Positions 26,582 through 35,334 of a stretch of DNA of 64,000 nt are shown piece after piece; within the stretch, counting starts at the first letter, position 1; the number at the start of each line of letters is the position of its first letter. Origin of the DNA: Sulfurospirillum sp964441765 (GTDB taxonomy: Bacteria; Campylobacterota; Campylobacteria; Campylobacterales; Sulfurospirillaceae); the NCBI GenBank assembly GCA_964441765.1, contig CAYTVI010000001.1, positions 1-64,000 of the forward strand, read 5' to 3'. The position numbers and the translations under genes are program-made. Below the pieces are notes generated by a model. That model was not told the DNA's origin and ran no database searches. It saw only the letters and a list, made by a program, of their open reading frames with translations.

Positions 26582-28738
26582 TTATTTATAAGCATCATTT
26601 GCAGAGACAAACTCAATAACACGATACCGTCCTTTGAGATTATCGCGTACAGAGTTGATGTTTTTTTCAGGCAATTCTAAGATCATTTCAAAATAATCAG
26701 CATGCCCTTCATCTTCTGCTTTTCCAAGTTCTATCGTCACTAGGTTAACCTGCATTTTAGCCAAATAAGCTAAAAATGTTGCTAGAGAACCTTTTTTATT
26801 CTCCAAACTAACAATCAATTTATAACGATCAGGTGCCTCTTTTGTCCATTTTACAAATGTCATAGGCTCATTTTCATCCATCAAAATGGTAGCGCGTTCA
26901 CAGAGTTTGTGATGTACAAAAACATCATTACCTTTTCGAAAACCAACAATATCATCACCTCGTTTAGGATGACAACAGTAGTCAAAATAGACATTGCTTA
27001 TATTGTGATTGGAGTAGATAACAATGTTTTCAAATTTTTGTTTTTTGATATGATAACGATCTTTTTTAAGTAAAGGGAAAAGCAAGGTTTCTTGCAAAGC
27101 ATTGGTCTTTAATCCATTGACAACATCTTGTAAATAAACAGAATCAACCGCTATTTTAAAAATTTTCTTGCTTAAAACTTCTTGTTCTACCCATGTGATA
27201 ATTTTTGCCTCATTGACGCCAAAAACATGGGCTAAAATTTTAATGGCTACTTTATGGTTAATCTCTTTAATTTTTTGACGGCAATTGGATTGAATCGTGC
27301 TCTTTGCTTTACCTGTTTTAACACTGTTAATCCATGAACATCGGTATTTTGGCTCTTTTGATGTAACAATTTTAACAATATCTCCATTTTTAAGCTCGGT
27401 TAAAAGAGGGACTTTTTGCTTATTGACATACGCTTCATCGGCGTATGTTCCAACCTCTGTGTGAACTTCGTACGCGAAATCGAGTACTGTTGCCCCTCGT
27501 GGCAATGTAAAAATATCGCCTTTAGGGGAAAAAACAGCAATGTCTTCACTGTAAAGATTGTCTTTTGCGATTTCATAAAAATCTTCAATACTCTCAATAT
27601 CTTCATTTTGGTTGTTCAAATCATTTAGCCAATCAAGTTTTGGATTTAACCCACCCGATTTATACTTCCAATGTGCCGCAACTCCATACTCAGCAGTTTT
27701 GTTCATATCATACGTTCGAATTTGAGACTCAACAATAGATTTATCATCAAAAACAGTCGTATGAATTGTTTGGTAGCCATTTTCTTTAGGAATAGCAATA
27801 TAATCTTTAAAACGTGAAATAAGAGGTTTGAAATGCTGATGCACAATACCTAGTGCGCGGTAACAATCAATCGGTGTACGTACAATAATACGAATGGCTA
27901 AAAGGTCTAAAACCTCTTCGATACTCACACCTTTGCGTTGCATTTTAAGGTAAATGGAGTAGTAGTGCTTAATACGTTTTTGAATCGTAAAGTCACTCTC
28001 AATAAACCCTTCTTTGAGCATGTGATTTTGAATTTTTGAGATAAAGTGGTTAAGCCTAAGCTGAAGCTGTTGTCCGTGCTCTTTAATGTAGGTATCGATT
28101 TTTTGATATTCATTGGGCATCACATAATAAAAACTCAAATCATCTAAAAGATTTTTAATTGATGAAATACCTAATCGGTGAGCAATTGGAGCATAAACAA
28201 CCAATGTCTCTTCACTAATACGCTTTTGTTTTAAAGGATCAAGGGCTTCGAGGGTGAGCATATTGTGCAATCTATCACACAATTTCACAACCAAAACACG
28301 CACATCACGAATAGAGGCAATGAGCATTTTACGAAATGTTAATGCGGACGCTACCAATTTGTCATTGGAAGTCGAAGGAAGAAGCTCACTATCTCGTATC
28401 TCGACAATTTTGGTCAAACCATCAACTAAATGCCCTACTTCTTCGCCAAACATCTCTTTGACCTCTTCGGTAGAGCATGAAGTGTCTTCTACAACGTCAT
28501 GCAAGAGCCCTGCTATCACCATCGATTCATCACCACCTAAATAGGCAACAAAGACACATACTAAGAGAGGATGAACCACATAAGGCTCTCCACTGCGTCT
28601 AAACTGACCTTGATGTTTTTCTATTGTGAATGCAACAGCTCGTTCAATATCAGGAGTTTTACGAATGTATTTAAAAAGAAGCTCAACAGCATGCTCAGTC
28701 TGTTTACACTTTTTGACAACCTCTACTAACTCTTCCAA
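26582..28738 (-). CDS. spoT: Bifunctional (p)ppGpp synthetase/hydrolase
   Basis: Stringent-response enzyme of 718 residues. The HD hydrolase domain (HD in LLHDVVEDT, about residue 79) is intact. The RelA/SpoT synthetase domain contains RFKDYIAIPKENGYQTIHT. A TGS domain (DIAVFSPKGDIFTLPRGATVLDFAY) and a C-terminal ACT domain (YKLIVSLENKKGSLATFLAYL) complete the family order. It begins with TTG at 28738, 14 bases after rpoZ; no in-frame ATG lies nearby. As the only RelA/SpoT seen here, it probably does both activities. Confidence 0.95.
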   Translation of the reverse strand: MEELVEVVKKCKQTEHAVELLFKYIRKTPDIERAVAFTIEKHQGQFRRSGEPYVVHPLLVCVFVAYLGGDESMVIAGLLHDVVEDTSCSTEEVKEMFGEEVGHLVDGLTKIVEIRDSELLPSTSNDKLVASALTFRKMLIASIRDVRVLVVKLCDRLHNMLTLEALDPLKQKRISEETLVVYAPIAHRLGISSIKNLLDDLSFYYVMPNEYQKIDTYIKEHGQQLQLRLNHFISKIQNHMLKEGFIESDFTIQKRIKHYYSIYLKMQRKGVSIEEVLDLLAIRIIVRTPIDCYRALGIVHQHFKPLISRFKDYIAIPKENGYQTIHTTVFDDKSIVESQIRTYDMNKTAEYGVAAHWKYKSGGLNPKLDWLNDLNNQNEDIESIEDFYEIAKDNLYSEDIAVFSPKGDIFTLPRGATVLDFAYEVHTEVGTYADEAYVNKQKVPLLTELKNGDIVKIVTSKEPKYRCSWINSVKTGKAKSTIQSNCRQKIKEINHKVAIKILAHVFGVNEAKIITWVEQEVLSKKIFKIAVDSVYLQDVVNGLKTNALQETLLFPLLKKDRYHIKKQKFENIVIYSNHNISNVYFDYCCHPKRGDDIVGFRKGNDVFVHHKLCERATILMDENEPMTFVKWTKEAPDRYKLIVSLENKKGSLATFLAYLAKMQVNLVTIELGKAEDEGHADYFEMILELPEKNINSVRDNLKGRYRVIEFVSANDAYK

Positions 28739-28752
28739 GGGCTCAACTTTGT

Positions 28753-28965
28753 TTAATCAGTAATAGAATCTAATCGCACTTTGCCTTCTGCAATTTCCAT
28801 CAAGGCAATATCTGTAAACTTTTGCTTGTTTTTATCTGCTTTGATAAGAGGCTCTGCTCCATTTGAGAGTTGATCGGCTCTTTTTGAGACAAGCATAACT
28901 AATTTATAACGATCTTGACCAATAAGTGCCAATGCTTTTGCTGTGATTTCTTCAATTCTTTGCAT
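28753..28965 (-). CDS. rpoZ: RNA polymerase omega subunit
   Basis: A 70-residue omega subunit that helps assemble beta'. The N-terminal RIEEITAKALALIGQDRYKLVMLVSKRA (shown in part) is the family signature, with ADQLSNG following. The rpoZ-spoT arrangement is conserved in many bacteria. Confidence 0.94.
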   Translation of the reverse strand: MQRIEEITAKALALIGQDRYKLVMLVSKRADQLSNGAEPLIKADKNKQKFTDIALMEIAEGKVRLDSITD

Positions 28966-28986
28966 ATGTGTATTCCTTAATTTTTA

Positions 28987-29706
28987 TTATTTACGAACGA
29001 TAGAACAACCACTCAGATTGCCCTGAATAATTTTGAGTAAATTGCCTTTTTCAAACATATTGCATACAACAATAGGAAGATTATTATCTTTAGCCAATGC
29101 GATAGATGTATCATCCATTACTTTAATATTATCATCCATTGCTCTATCGTATGTTAACTCTGTTAGCTTTTGTGCATCTAAAAACTTGTTAGGATCTTTA
29201 TCATACACGCCATCCACTTTTGTGGCTTTAATAATCATATCCGCGCCTATTTCGATAGCACGAAGTGTTGCAGCAGTATCTGTTGTAAAAAACGGATTTC
29301 CTGTCCCTGCAGCAAAAATGACGATACGTTCTTTTTCAAAATGACGTTGTGCACGTCTTACAATAAAAGTTTCACAAATCGCTTCCATTTTGATAGCACT
29401 TTGAACCCTTACTTCCATACCAACGTGTTCTAACGCTTCTTGCATTGCCACACTGTTGATAACCGTAGCAAGCATTCCCATATAATCACCACTGGTACGT
29501 TTAATGATACCATCTTTTGCGGCACTAACCCCTCGGATAATATTTCCACCACCAATAACAATACCGACTTCAATACCATGGATAACTAACGACTTAATCT
29601 CGTCAGCAATAAATTTTAAGATAGAAGTATCAATACCAAAACCATTATTACCCGCAAGGGCTTCACCAGAGAATTTGACCAATACGCGCTTTCTCTTCTC
29701 CATCAT
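28987..29706 (-). CDS. pyrH: UMP kinase
   Basis: Amino-acid-kinase-fold UMP kinase of 239 residues that makes UDP. The N-terminal RVLVKFSGEALAG, GIVIGGGNIIRG, the UMP-site TSGDYMGMLATVINS and the C-terminal VVCNMFEKGNLLKII are all typical. It is 21 bases from rpoZ in the same operon. Confidence 0.97.
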   Translation of the reverse strand: MMEKRKRVLVKFSGEALAGNNGFGIDTSILKFIADEIKSLVIHGIEVGIVIGGGNIIRGVSAAKDGIIKRTSGDYMGMLATVINSVAMQEALEHVGMEVRVQSAIKMEAICETFIVRRAQRHFEKERIVIFAAGTGNPFFTTDTAATLRAIEIGADMIIKATKVDGVYDKDPNKFLDAQKLTELTYDRAMDDNIKVMDDTSIALAKDNNLPIVVCNMFEKGNLLKIIQGNLSGCSIVRK

Positions 29707-29758
29707 TCTATAAACCTTTACTAGAAAATCCTCTATTTTATCTAAAAAGAGCTAAAAG

Positions 29759-30973
29759 TTACTTTGCGCCAATCAGCTCAAGTGGGTCAATGTGATAATT
29801 TTTTTGAGTGACTTCAAACGTCAAGTCATTATCTACTCGCCCAAGAACATACCCTTTTTTGATTTTTTGCCCTACTTGAATGGTGGGAGCTATTTTTGAA
29901 AGATGCGCATAAATCGTATGTATTTCATCACTGTTCTCAACAATAACGACTTTTTGTAACGACGCTGTGTCTTTTGCAAAAACAACTTTTCCATTTAAAA
30001 CACTTTTAACCGTTGCATCAGGGGTATTAGAGGCTAAAACAACCGATTCATTAAAAATTTTTATTTTATAGATAGGGTCAACATAATCACCGAAGCGTCG
30101 TTTCACCGTAAAACTATCCAATGGTGCAATCGTTTTTTCACCCGTGTATTTTTTAACATTACTGTTTTGGTACGAAGAACCAATTTGACGAATACCTGTT
30201 TCACCCACATTGCCTGGTGTTTTATCACGTTTAGCATTTTTCTCTGCTAGCAGTTTATTGTCTTCTTGCACTTTAATGATTTTGAGTTGTTCTAGCGTTG
30301 CTCGTATCTCTTCACGTTCTTTTTGAATATCATCGAGTTGTTTTTTATAACTCTCTTTTTTAGCATTTAAAGCAATAATGGAACTCTCTTTCCTCTTCTC
30401 TAAAGCAACCAGTTCATCATGCTTATTTTTAGCACTTTGAATTTCGGAGCGAATCGTCTTAATTTCTTGGCTTTGAGAATTGATTTGTTCATTGACCTGT
30501 TTATAATCATTTGCTAGTCTTCCAAATTCTTTACGAATAATAATATCCATCTTTTGCAACACTTCATCCACTAAAACACCATCATCATTCTCTACGTATT
30601 CGCTATCCGCAATCAGATAAAATGCAAAATCTTCAGCAATAATTTTAATGATTTTATCTTCAAGGTCTTTTTTTTGAGAGGAGAGAACATGTGTCTCTTT
30701 GGTCAGTTTTTCAAGGTATTCGTATTTTCGCTCGACCACACTTTGTGATTGCAAAATAGTTTGTTGCAGAGTTTCTATCTTCTCTTTAATCTTTTCAATT
30801 TCATGCTCTTGTGATACAATCTCCGAAGCAACATCTTGAAGCTTTCCATGAATTTTCCGCTCAATTTGGACTTTATCTTCTAAAATTTTCGCTTTTTCAT
30901 TGATTTTCTGTACCGTATTAGCAGATAAAATCAGCGGAAACAATAACACGTACACCCACACCATTGTTCTCAT
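29759..30973 (-). CDS. EnvC-like murein hydrolase activator (degenerate LytM/M23)
   Basis: The signal peptide is followed by long coiled coils (about 25-235) and a C-terminal LytM/peptidase M23 fold (about 300-404). The catalytic residues look degenerate: the first HxGxD-type zinc site is replaced by FNESVVLASNTPDAT, and the HxH site reads LTFEV; only IYAHLSK keeps its His. That is the pattern of EnvC/NlpD-type activators, not endopeptidases. It overlaps the FtsX gene by ATGA; an FtsEX–EnvC unit driving the AmiA-type amidase encoded downstream is a reasonable inference. Confidence 0.88.
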   Translation of the reverse strand: MRTMVWVYVLLFPLILSANTVQKINEKAKILEDKVQIERKIHGKLQDVASEIVSQEHEIEKIKEKIETLQQTILQSQSVVERKYEYLEKLTKETHVLSSQKKDLEDKIIKIIAEDFAFYLIADSEYVENDDGVLVDEVLQKMDIIIRKEFGRLANDYKQVNEQINSQSQEIKTIRSEIQSAKNKHDELVALEKRKESSIIALNAKKESYKKQLDDIQKEREEIRATLEQLKIIKVQEDNKLLAEKNAKRDKTPGNVGETGIRQIGSSYQNSNVKKYTGEKTIAPLDSFTVKRRFGDYVDPIYKIKIFNESVVLASNTPDATVKSVLNGKVVFAKDTASLQKVVIVENSDEIHTIYAHLSKIAPTIQVGQKIKKGYVLGRVDNDLTFEVTQKNYHIDPLELIGAK

Positions 30974-31791
30974 ACACGTCCTATTTTACGTGAAACCAAT
31001 GTAACCGAGACAATAGCAAACAAGAATGCCGAACCAATAAGCATACTGCCTTCATAAAGCAAATCAAATTCTGGGATGATAATCCCAAGTTCAAGCGCAA
31101 ACTCTTGCACCACGGGTAATTTTGGAGCAATACTAAAGAGACCACAAACCAAAAATGCACTTAAAAGTGAATCAACCAACGTCATACGATAAAGCATCGC
31201 ACTTTTCATGAAAAATGAAGCACCAAAAAGGCTCATAATTGCCATTCTTCTACTATGCTCATAAGTCCAAATACGCACTTGTTTCAAAATCAATAAAATG
31301 GCGATAAAGGCAATAAACCCTGTAAAAATATAAACCATGTATTGCAATAACACAAACATTTTAAAAATTTTTTCATGTGTTTTTGCAAACGTTTCTACCC
31401 GTGTGACAGAATTGTGTGCTAAAAGCTTTTGTTTAATAGCTTCGATGCGTTTAGCATCAGGCATTGTTTCGAGTTTTAATGAGTAGAACTTTGGAAGCGC
31501 CACTTGCAAAAGAGTTAAGTTTTTTGAAGACATATCATTTTTGAGACGGTCTAATATCTTTTTACTACTGATTTCAGCTAATGAATGCACCTCCGAAACC
31601 TCTTTTTTTAAGGATTCTTCTTTAAGTTCAGAAGAAGAGACCACAATAATCGAATAATCATTTACTATCTTTTGTGAGTAATCTGCTACGATTTTATTGA
31701 CAGCAATCGTAAACTGAAACGAAAAAAGAAGGATAAACACAGAGATGATAATCGAAAAGTGGCTATTAATGGACCTCATGCAAGACACCAC
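30970..31791 (-). CDS. ftsX: FtsX-like cell-division permease
   Basis: A 273-residue protein with one N-terminal membrane helix, a periplasmic domain of about 115 residues (containing VSEVHSLAEIS and LPKFYSLKLETMP), and three C-terminal helices, the FtsX topology. It overlaps ftsE by 26 bases and the EnvC-like gene by four, so the three are one unit. Confidence 0.88.
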   Translation of the reverse strand: MVSCMRSINSHFSIIISVFILLFSFQFTIAVNKIVADYSQKIVNDYSIIVVSSSELKEESLKKEVSEVHSLAEISSKKILDRLKNDMSSKNLTLLQVALPKFYSLKLETMPDAKRIEAIKQKLLAHNSVTRVETFAKTHEKIFKMFVLLQYMVYIFTGFIAFIAILLILKQVRIWTYEHSRRMAIMSLFGASFFMKSAMLYRMTLVDSLLSAFLVCGLFSIAPKLPVVQEFALELGIIIPEFDLLYEGSMLIGSAFLFAIVSVTLVSRKIGRV

Positions 31792-32437
31792 CTTCTAAAA
31801 AATAGTGCTTATAATCAATACCTAACGTTGAAGGGATATTGTGTGTTACGACCAATACCGTTGTCCCCAAATGCTCTTTTGCACCTTTGAGCAAATTCCA
31901 AATGACTTCGCTAGAGTAACTGTCTAAATTGCCTGTAGGCTCATCCGCTAAAATCAACACGGGATTATGCGCTAAAGCTCTTGCCATTGCAACACGTTGT
32001 TGTTCACCACCGCTTAATTCATAGGGATATTTATTGATTTTATGGAGTAATTTAACATGTTTAAGCAATTTATGGGCTTGTTTCACGCACACACTTTTAG
32101 AAAATCCGCCAATGATCAAAGGGAGCATTACATTTTGTTCCACTGTCCACTCATCAATGAGTTTATAGTCTTGAAACACCACGCCCAAATAGCGTCTTAA
32201 CACGTTTAATTTTGAGGTGCTGATATTTTTAAAATCAACCCCACACACGTTTAAATCACCTCTATTAGGAAGCAACTCACCATAGAGTGATTTGATGATA
32301 GTCGATTTTCCGCTACCACTTTTACCTGTAATAAAAACAAATTCTTGCGCACGAATGGTCATACTCGCATCCGTTATGACAGGTTCATCCCGTCCATACG
32401 TGACGCCAAGACCGTTAGCTTTAATCACATATTCCAT
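31766..32437 (-). CDS. ftsE: FtsE-like ABC ATPase
   Basis: A 223-residue ABC ATPase. Walker A is GKSGSGKS, the signature is LSGGEQQRVAMARAL, Walker B is LILADEPTGNLD, and the switch His is in VVTHN. It partners with FtsX to transmit a division signal through the membrane. It overlaps trmB by 17 bases. Confidence 0.92.
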   Translation of the reverse strand: MEYVIKANGLGVTYGRDEPVITDASMTIRAQEFVFITGKSGSGKSTIIKSLYGELLPNRGDLNVCGVDFKNISTSKLNVLRRYLGVVFQDYKLIDEWTVEQNVMLPLIIGGFSKSVCVKQAHKLLKHVKLLHKINKYPYELSGGEQQRVAMARALAHNPVLILADEPTGNLDSYSSEVIWNLLKGAKEHLGTTVLVVTHNIPSTLGIDYKHYFLEGGVLHEVH

Positions 32438-33605
32438 GAAACCACTCTTTCATTAGGGTATGTGCTGCGCTATTGCTTTTGGTTGCAAGGATAGCATCGG
32501 GCAAATAAGAGGCTTTGCCATCTTCTTGTATCCAAATATAGGCCTTTTCATTGCGTTCATTGGCACCAAAGGAGACTCGAATCAGACCGCTTGTTTCATT
32601 GATACAAAACAATTCTTCAAAGTGGACAAAAAATCCCTCTTTAATCATGCTTTCTTCGCAAAAACGCTCACGCACTTTTGCAAAATCGATTGCTGTATCA
32701 AAACTGAGTTTTCCCATTTGAGGAATACTTTCAGAGTCTATTTCATTGGTGAGCGTGACATCATAGATATCTTTTTCCATTTTACGCCAACGATCTTCAT
32801 ACTTGCTTGAAATTTCCAAAAGTGCATTTTTGTTGACATGAACATCTGCTTTTGAAAGGTTCATCATCACGCCAAAAGCAAACTCAAAATAGAGCTGACT
32901 ATCGGTTCGAAGCTCTAACGTTCCTTTTACATGTAAAACACGCAATGCCTCTTCCACAAATCCTAAAGAAAAAACCCGACGATGTGGTTTTTTATCCCAA
33001 GGAACGGGAAAATGAACAAAAATTCTGCCCACACTGTTGGAAGGCAAAAACTCCATAAAAAGTCTCGCATCATAGTCTAAAACTAAAATATTTGTAATCG
33101 ATTGAAGCTCACACTGCTTTAAAACTTGCGCAATAGAAGGCTTATGAATTTCGAGTCCAATAAATTGAATATGAGGGTTTTTTTTGGCTTGATGTAACAA
33201 ATGTCTGCCACTTCCAAAGCCCACTTCAATCCAAATTTCTTGCTCAGCTTTAAATCCATGTGCAAAAAAACCAATCTCTTTAAGATACGGCGAATGCTTT
33301 ACATGTAAAAATTTTTTAGGCTCAATATTAGAATGTGTCACTTCAGCACCAGACACATCTCTAAAGTCCATCAATACCTTTTGTAAGAAAGAGGCTTCTG
33401 TGGGTCTGGTGATTTTATCACCTTTGACGAGATAGCCTCCTTCAGCTTTACTATTGACACGAATCAATAATGGTTCGCTCTCTTGAATGCGAGCCATCAC
33501 CAACCGATTGCCTCTTGTAGAAGTTGCTTCAAAAATAAAAGAACTCTGCCCTGACGTACATGCGTAGTTTAGGGGTTTGAGTTGCGCAGTATGAAAATTT
33601 GGCAT
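32421..33605 (-). CDS. trmB: tRNA (guanine-N7-)-methyltransferase, long form
   Basis: Makes m7G46 in tRNA using SAM. The Rossmann motif I WIEVGFGSGRHLLHQA, IQFIGLEIHKPSI and the TrmB-specific IFVHFPVPWDKKPHRR are clear (central third). At 394 residues it is much longer than the ~215-240 of most TrmB, with an N-terminal extension of about 125 residues and a C-terminal extension of about 100, both also found in epsilonproteobacterial versions. Two palindromes (32936, 33298) encode LHVK. Confidence 0.93.
   Translation of the reverse strand: MPNFHTAQLKPLNYACTSGQSSFIFEATSTRGNRLVMARIQESEPLLIRVNSKAEGGYLVKGDKITRPTEASFLQKVLMDFRDVSGAEVTHSNIEPKKFLHVKHSPYLKEIGFFAHGFKAEQEIWIEVGFGSGRHLLHQAKKNPHIQFIGLEIHKPSIAQVLKQCELQSITNILVLDYDARLFMEFLPSNSVGRIFVHFPVPWDKKPHRRVFSLGFVEEALRVLHVKGTLELRTDSQLYFEFAFGVMMNLSKADVHVNKNALLEISSKYEDRWRKMEKDIYDVTLTNEIDSESIPQMGKLSFDTAIDFAKVRERFCEESMIKEGFFVHFEELFCINETSGLIRVSFGANERNEKAYIWIQEDGKASYLPDAILATKSNSAAHTLMKEWFHGICD
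32936..32947. repeat. TTTACATGTAAA palindrome, copy 15
   Basis: L-H-V-K in trmB. Confidence 0.85.
33298..33309. repeat. TTTACATGTAAA palindrome, copy 16
   Basis: L-H-V-K in trmB, just before the SAM domain. Confidence 0.85.
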
Positions 33606-33613
33606 ACGCTCGC

Positions 33614-34366
33614 TTATTCCTTTGGAATCGTAATCATAACGCTATCGGAGGGCTTTGATGCGATACCAAACTTATCAATAGCAATAATATTGTACTTATA
33701 ATTCACACCTGGTGCTGTNNNNNNNNNNNNNNNNNNNNNNNNNNNNNNNNNNNNNNNNNNNNNNNNNNNNNNNNNNNNNNNNNNNNNNNNNNNNNNNNNN
33801 NNNNNNNNNNNNNNNNNNTTTAAACGTCCTTCGATTTTACCAACTTCTTCCCATTTTGTGGATTTAAACTCATTGCGCTCAATAATATAGGATTCAACAC
33901 GCTCCATAGGATGTGGTCTCCAGACCAATTTAACACGATTTGGAAGTCCCGTAATGGCTTTAAGAAAAGGAACTGACTCAATCGTACCCGTCGTTGTTAC
34001 GGTCACTATAGGACTTGGTTCTGATTCACGTTTATCGGCTGAAAAAGTTGCCATACGATAGCTATATTGGGTATCAGGACTTAGCTTGGTATCGACATAA
34101 TGTGAGACATATTTATCATTGATGGTTGCAATCTTTTTCATAGCGTTTCCATCCATACGATAAAGGTTATAGCCTTCAACACGATCCCCATAAATCGGTG
34201 TCCACTCAAATCCAATTTCAGTAATATCTGGCAACGTACGAATCGTCTCGATACGAGGAAGTGAGGCGTCTATTTGAGGCTGTTTTGGTGTTTCAAGCGT
34301 TTTTTCGCAACCACTGATCAACAGTATCAAAACACTCAGAGATGCTATAAGATTCAATTTTTTCAT
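33614..34366 (-). CDS. Fibronectin type III lipoprotein (FlpA-like), interrupted by assembly gap
   Basis: A lipoprotein with lipobox LLISGC (Cys 20) and two FN3 domains, the first starting near TRTLPDITEIGFEWTP, the second near KAITGLPNRVKLVWRPHP. A 100-N run removes part of the second domain, but the frame agrees on both sides for a gap of length 1 mod 3. I start it at ATG 34366, where the signal peptide begins; it then overlaps rluD by 74 bases. The Campylobacter gene at this place encodes FlpA, a fibronectin-binding adhesin. In a free-living relative the role is probably different. Confidence 0.85.
   Translation of the reverse strand: MKKLNLIASLSVLILLISGCEKTLETPKQPQIDASLPRIETIRTLPDITEIGFEWTPIYGDRVEGYNLYRMDGNAMKKIATINDKYVSHYVDTKLSPDTQYSYRMATFSADKRESEPSPIVTVTTTGTIESVPFLKAITGLPNRVKLVWRPHPMERVESYIIERNEFKSTKWEEVGKIEGRLXXXXXXXXXXXXXXXXXXXXXXXXXXXXXXXXXXTAPGVNYKYNIIAIDKFGIASKPSDSVMITIPKE
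33719..33818. other. Assembly gap (100 N)
   Basis: Exactly 100 unknown bases, the conventional size for a gap of unknown length, inside the FN3 lipoprotein gene. The true length is therefore not known. Confidence 0.99.
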
Positions 34367-35273
34367 GGTATTCCTCCTGATTAAAATAGTGTGCCAACAC
34401 CTCTTTAAAATCATCCATCAAAGGGGCACGTACGATAAGTGGCTCTTTGGTAAAAGGATGAATGAGGTAGAGCATATAAGCGTGTAACATAACTCTTGGG
34501 ATTGTACCATTTTGGCTCTTAAAGCCGTATAAACTGTCCCCCAAGATGTGACGAGAGAGGGCATGGAGGTGTACTCTTATCTGATGGGTTCGTCCTGTAA
34601 AAAGCTTCACCGCAATCAGTTCTTTCTTGCCATCACGCGCTAAAGCGAGCTTACAAAAAGCACTTTTTGCCGCGCGTCCATCTTTTATGATATCCATTTT
34701 AAGGCGATTTTTGGTACTTCGTCCAATAGGCAAATCCACCACCGTATGTTCCTTCAACGCTTGGTCAATAATCGCAATATAATACCGCCCCATACTTTTA
34801 TCTTCCAGCTGTTTTGAGAGTTCAACATGCGCTTCATTGGTTTTAGCAATCACCAACGCGCCACTGGTCTCTTTGTCGATGCGATGCACAATCCCATGTC
34901 GCTCCTCACCACTAAGGGTTGAGAGTGAAATACCTTTTACATGTAACCAGTCTACCAGTGTGGCTTCTTTGACACTAGGAGCCCCATGAACGGTGAGAAA
35001 AGGGGGTTTATTGATAACTAAGAGATGCTCATCTTCATATAAAATGGTGACATCAAAATCGACAGGATAGCTTGGACTTCCTTGGTCTGCTTGGACATAT
35101 TCATAACTGACAACATCGCCACTTTCGACTTTAAAACTACTTTTGCAGACTTTTTTACCATTGATTTCAACACCCACATTTTTAATTAATTTTTCGATTT
35201 GGTTTCGAGGAAGCCCTAGAGCTTCGCTCATCGCACTGTCTAGTCTGCTTGCTTCTTTACATGTAAATTCCAT
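34293..35273 (-). CDS. rluD: RluD-type 23S rRNA pseudouridine synthase
   Basis: A 326-residue RluA-family enzyme. It has an N-terminal S4 domain (about 15-75), the catalytic-Asp motif RHGIVHRIDKETSGALVIAKT, and FTGRTHQIRVHLHALSRHILGD further on. RluD (helix 69 modification) is the most likely member, but RluC-like specificity cannot be excluded. Its end overlaps the FN3 lipoprotein start. Two palindromes encode FTCK (residues 3-6) and LHVK. Confidence 0.9.
   Translation of the reverse strand: MEFTCKEASRLDSAMSEALGLPRNQIEKLIKNVGVEINGKKVCKSSFKVESGDVVSYEYVQADQGSPSYPVDFDVTILYEDEHLLVINKPPFLTVHGAPSVKEATLVDWLHVKGISLSTLSGEERHGIVHRIDKETSGALVIAKTNEAHVELSKQLEDKSMGRYYIAIIDQALKEHTVVDLPIGRSTKNRLKMDIIKDGRAAKSAFCKLALARDGKKELIAVKLFTGRTHQIRVHLHALSRHILGDSLYGFKSQNGTIPRVMLHAYMLYLIHPFTKEPLIVRAPLMDDFKEVLAHYFNQEEYHEKIESYSISECFDTVDQWLRKNA
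34936..34947. repeat. TTTACATGTAA palindrome, copy 17
   Basis: L-H-V-K in rluD. Confidence 0.8.
35256..35267. repeat. TTTACATGTAAA palindrome, copy 18
   Basis: F-T-C-K at residues 3-6 of rluD. Confidence 0.85.
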
Positions 35274-35334
35274 TTAATCTATGTTCCTCTATTTTTGATA
35301 TACTTCATTTTTTGAAAAAGGTGAAGGAGAAATT

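Noticed and set aside
32050..32064. TTAACATGTTTAA in ftsE as a member of the palindrome family
   Set aside because: Its core is AACATGTT, not TACATGTA; it looks like a chance palindrome.
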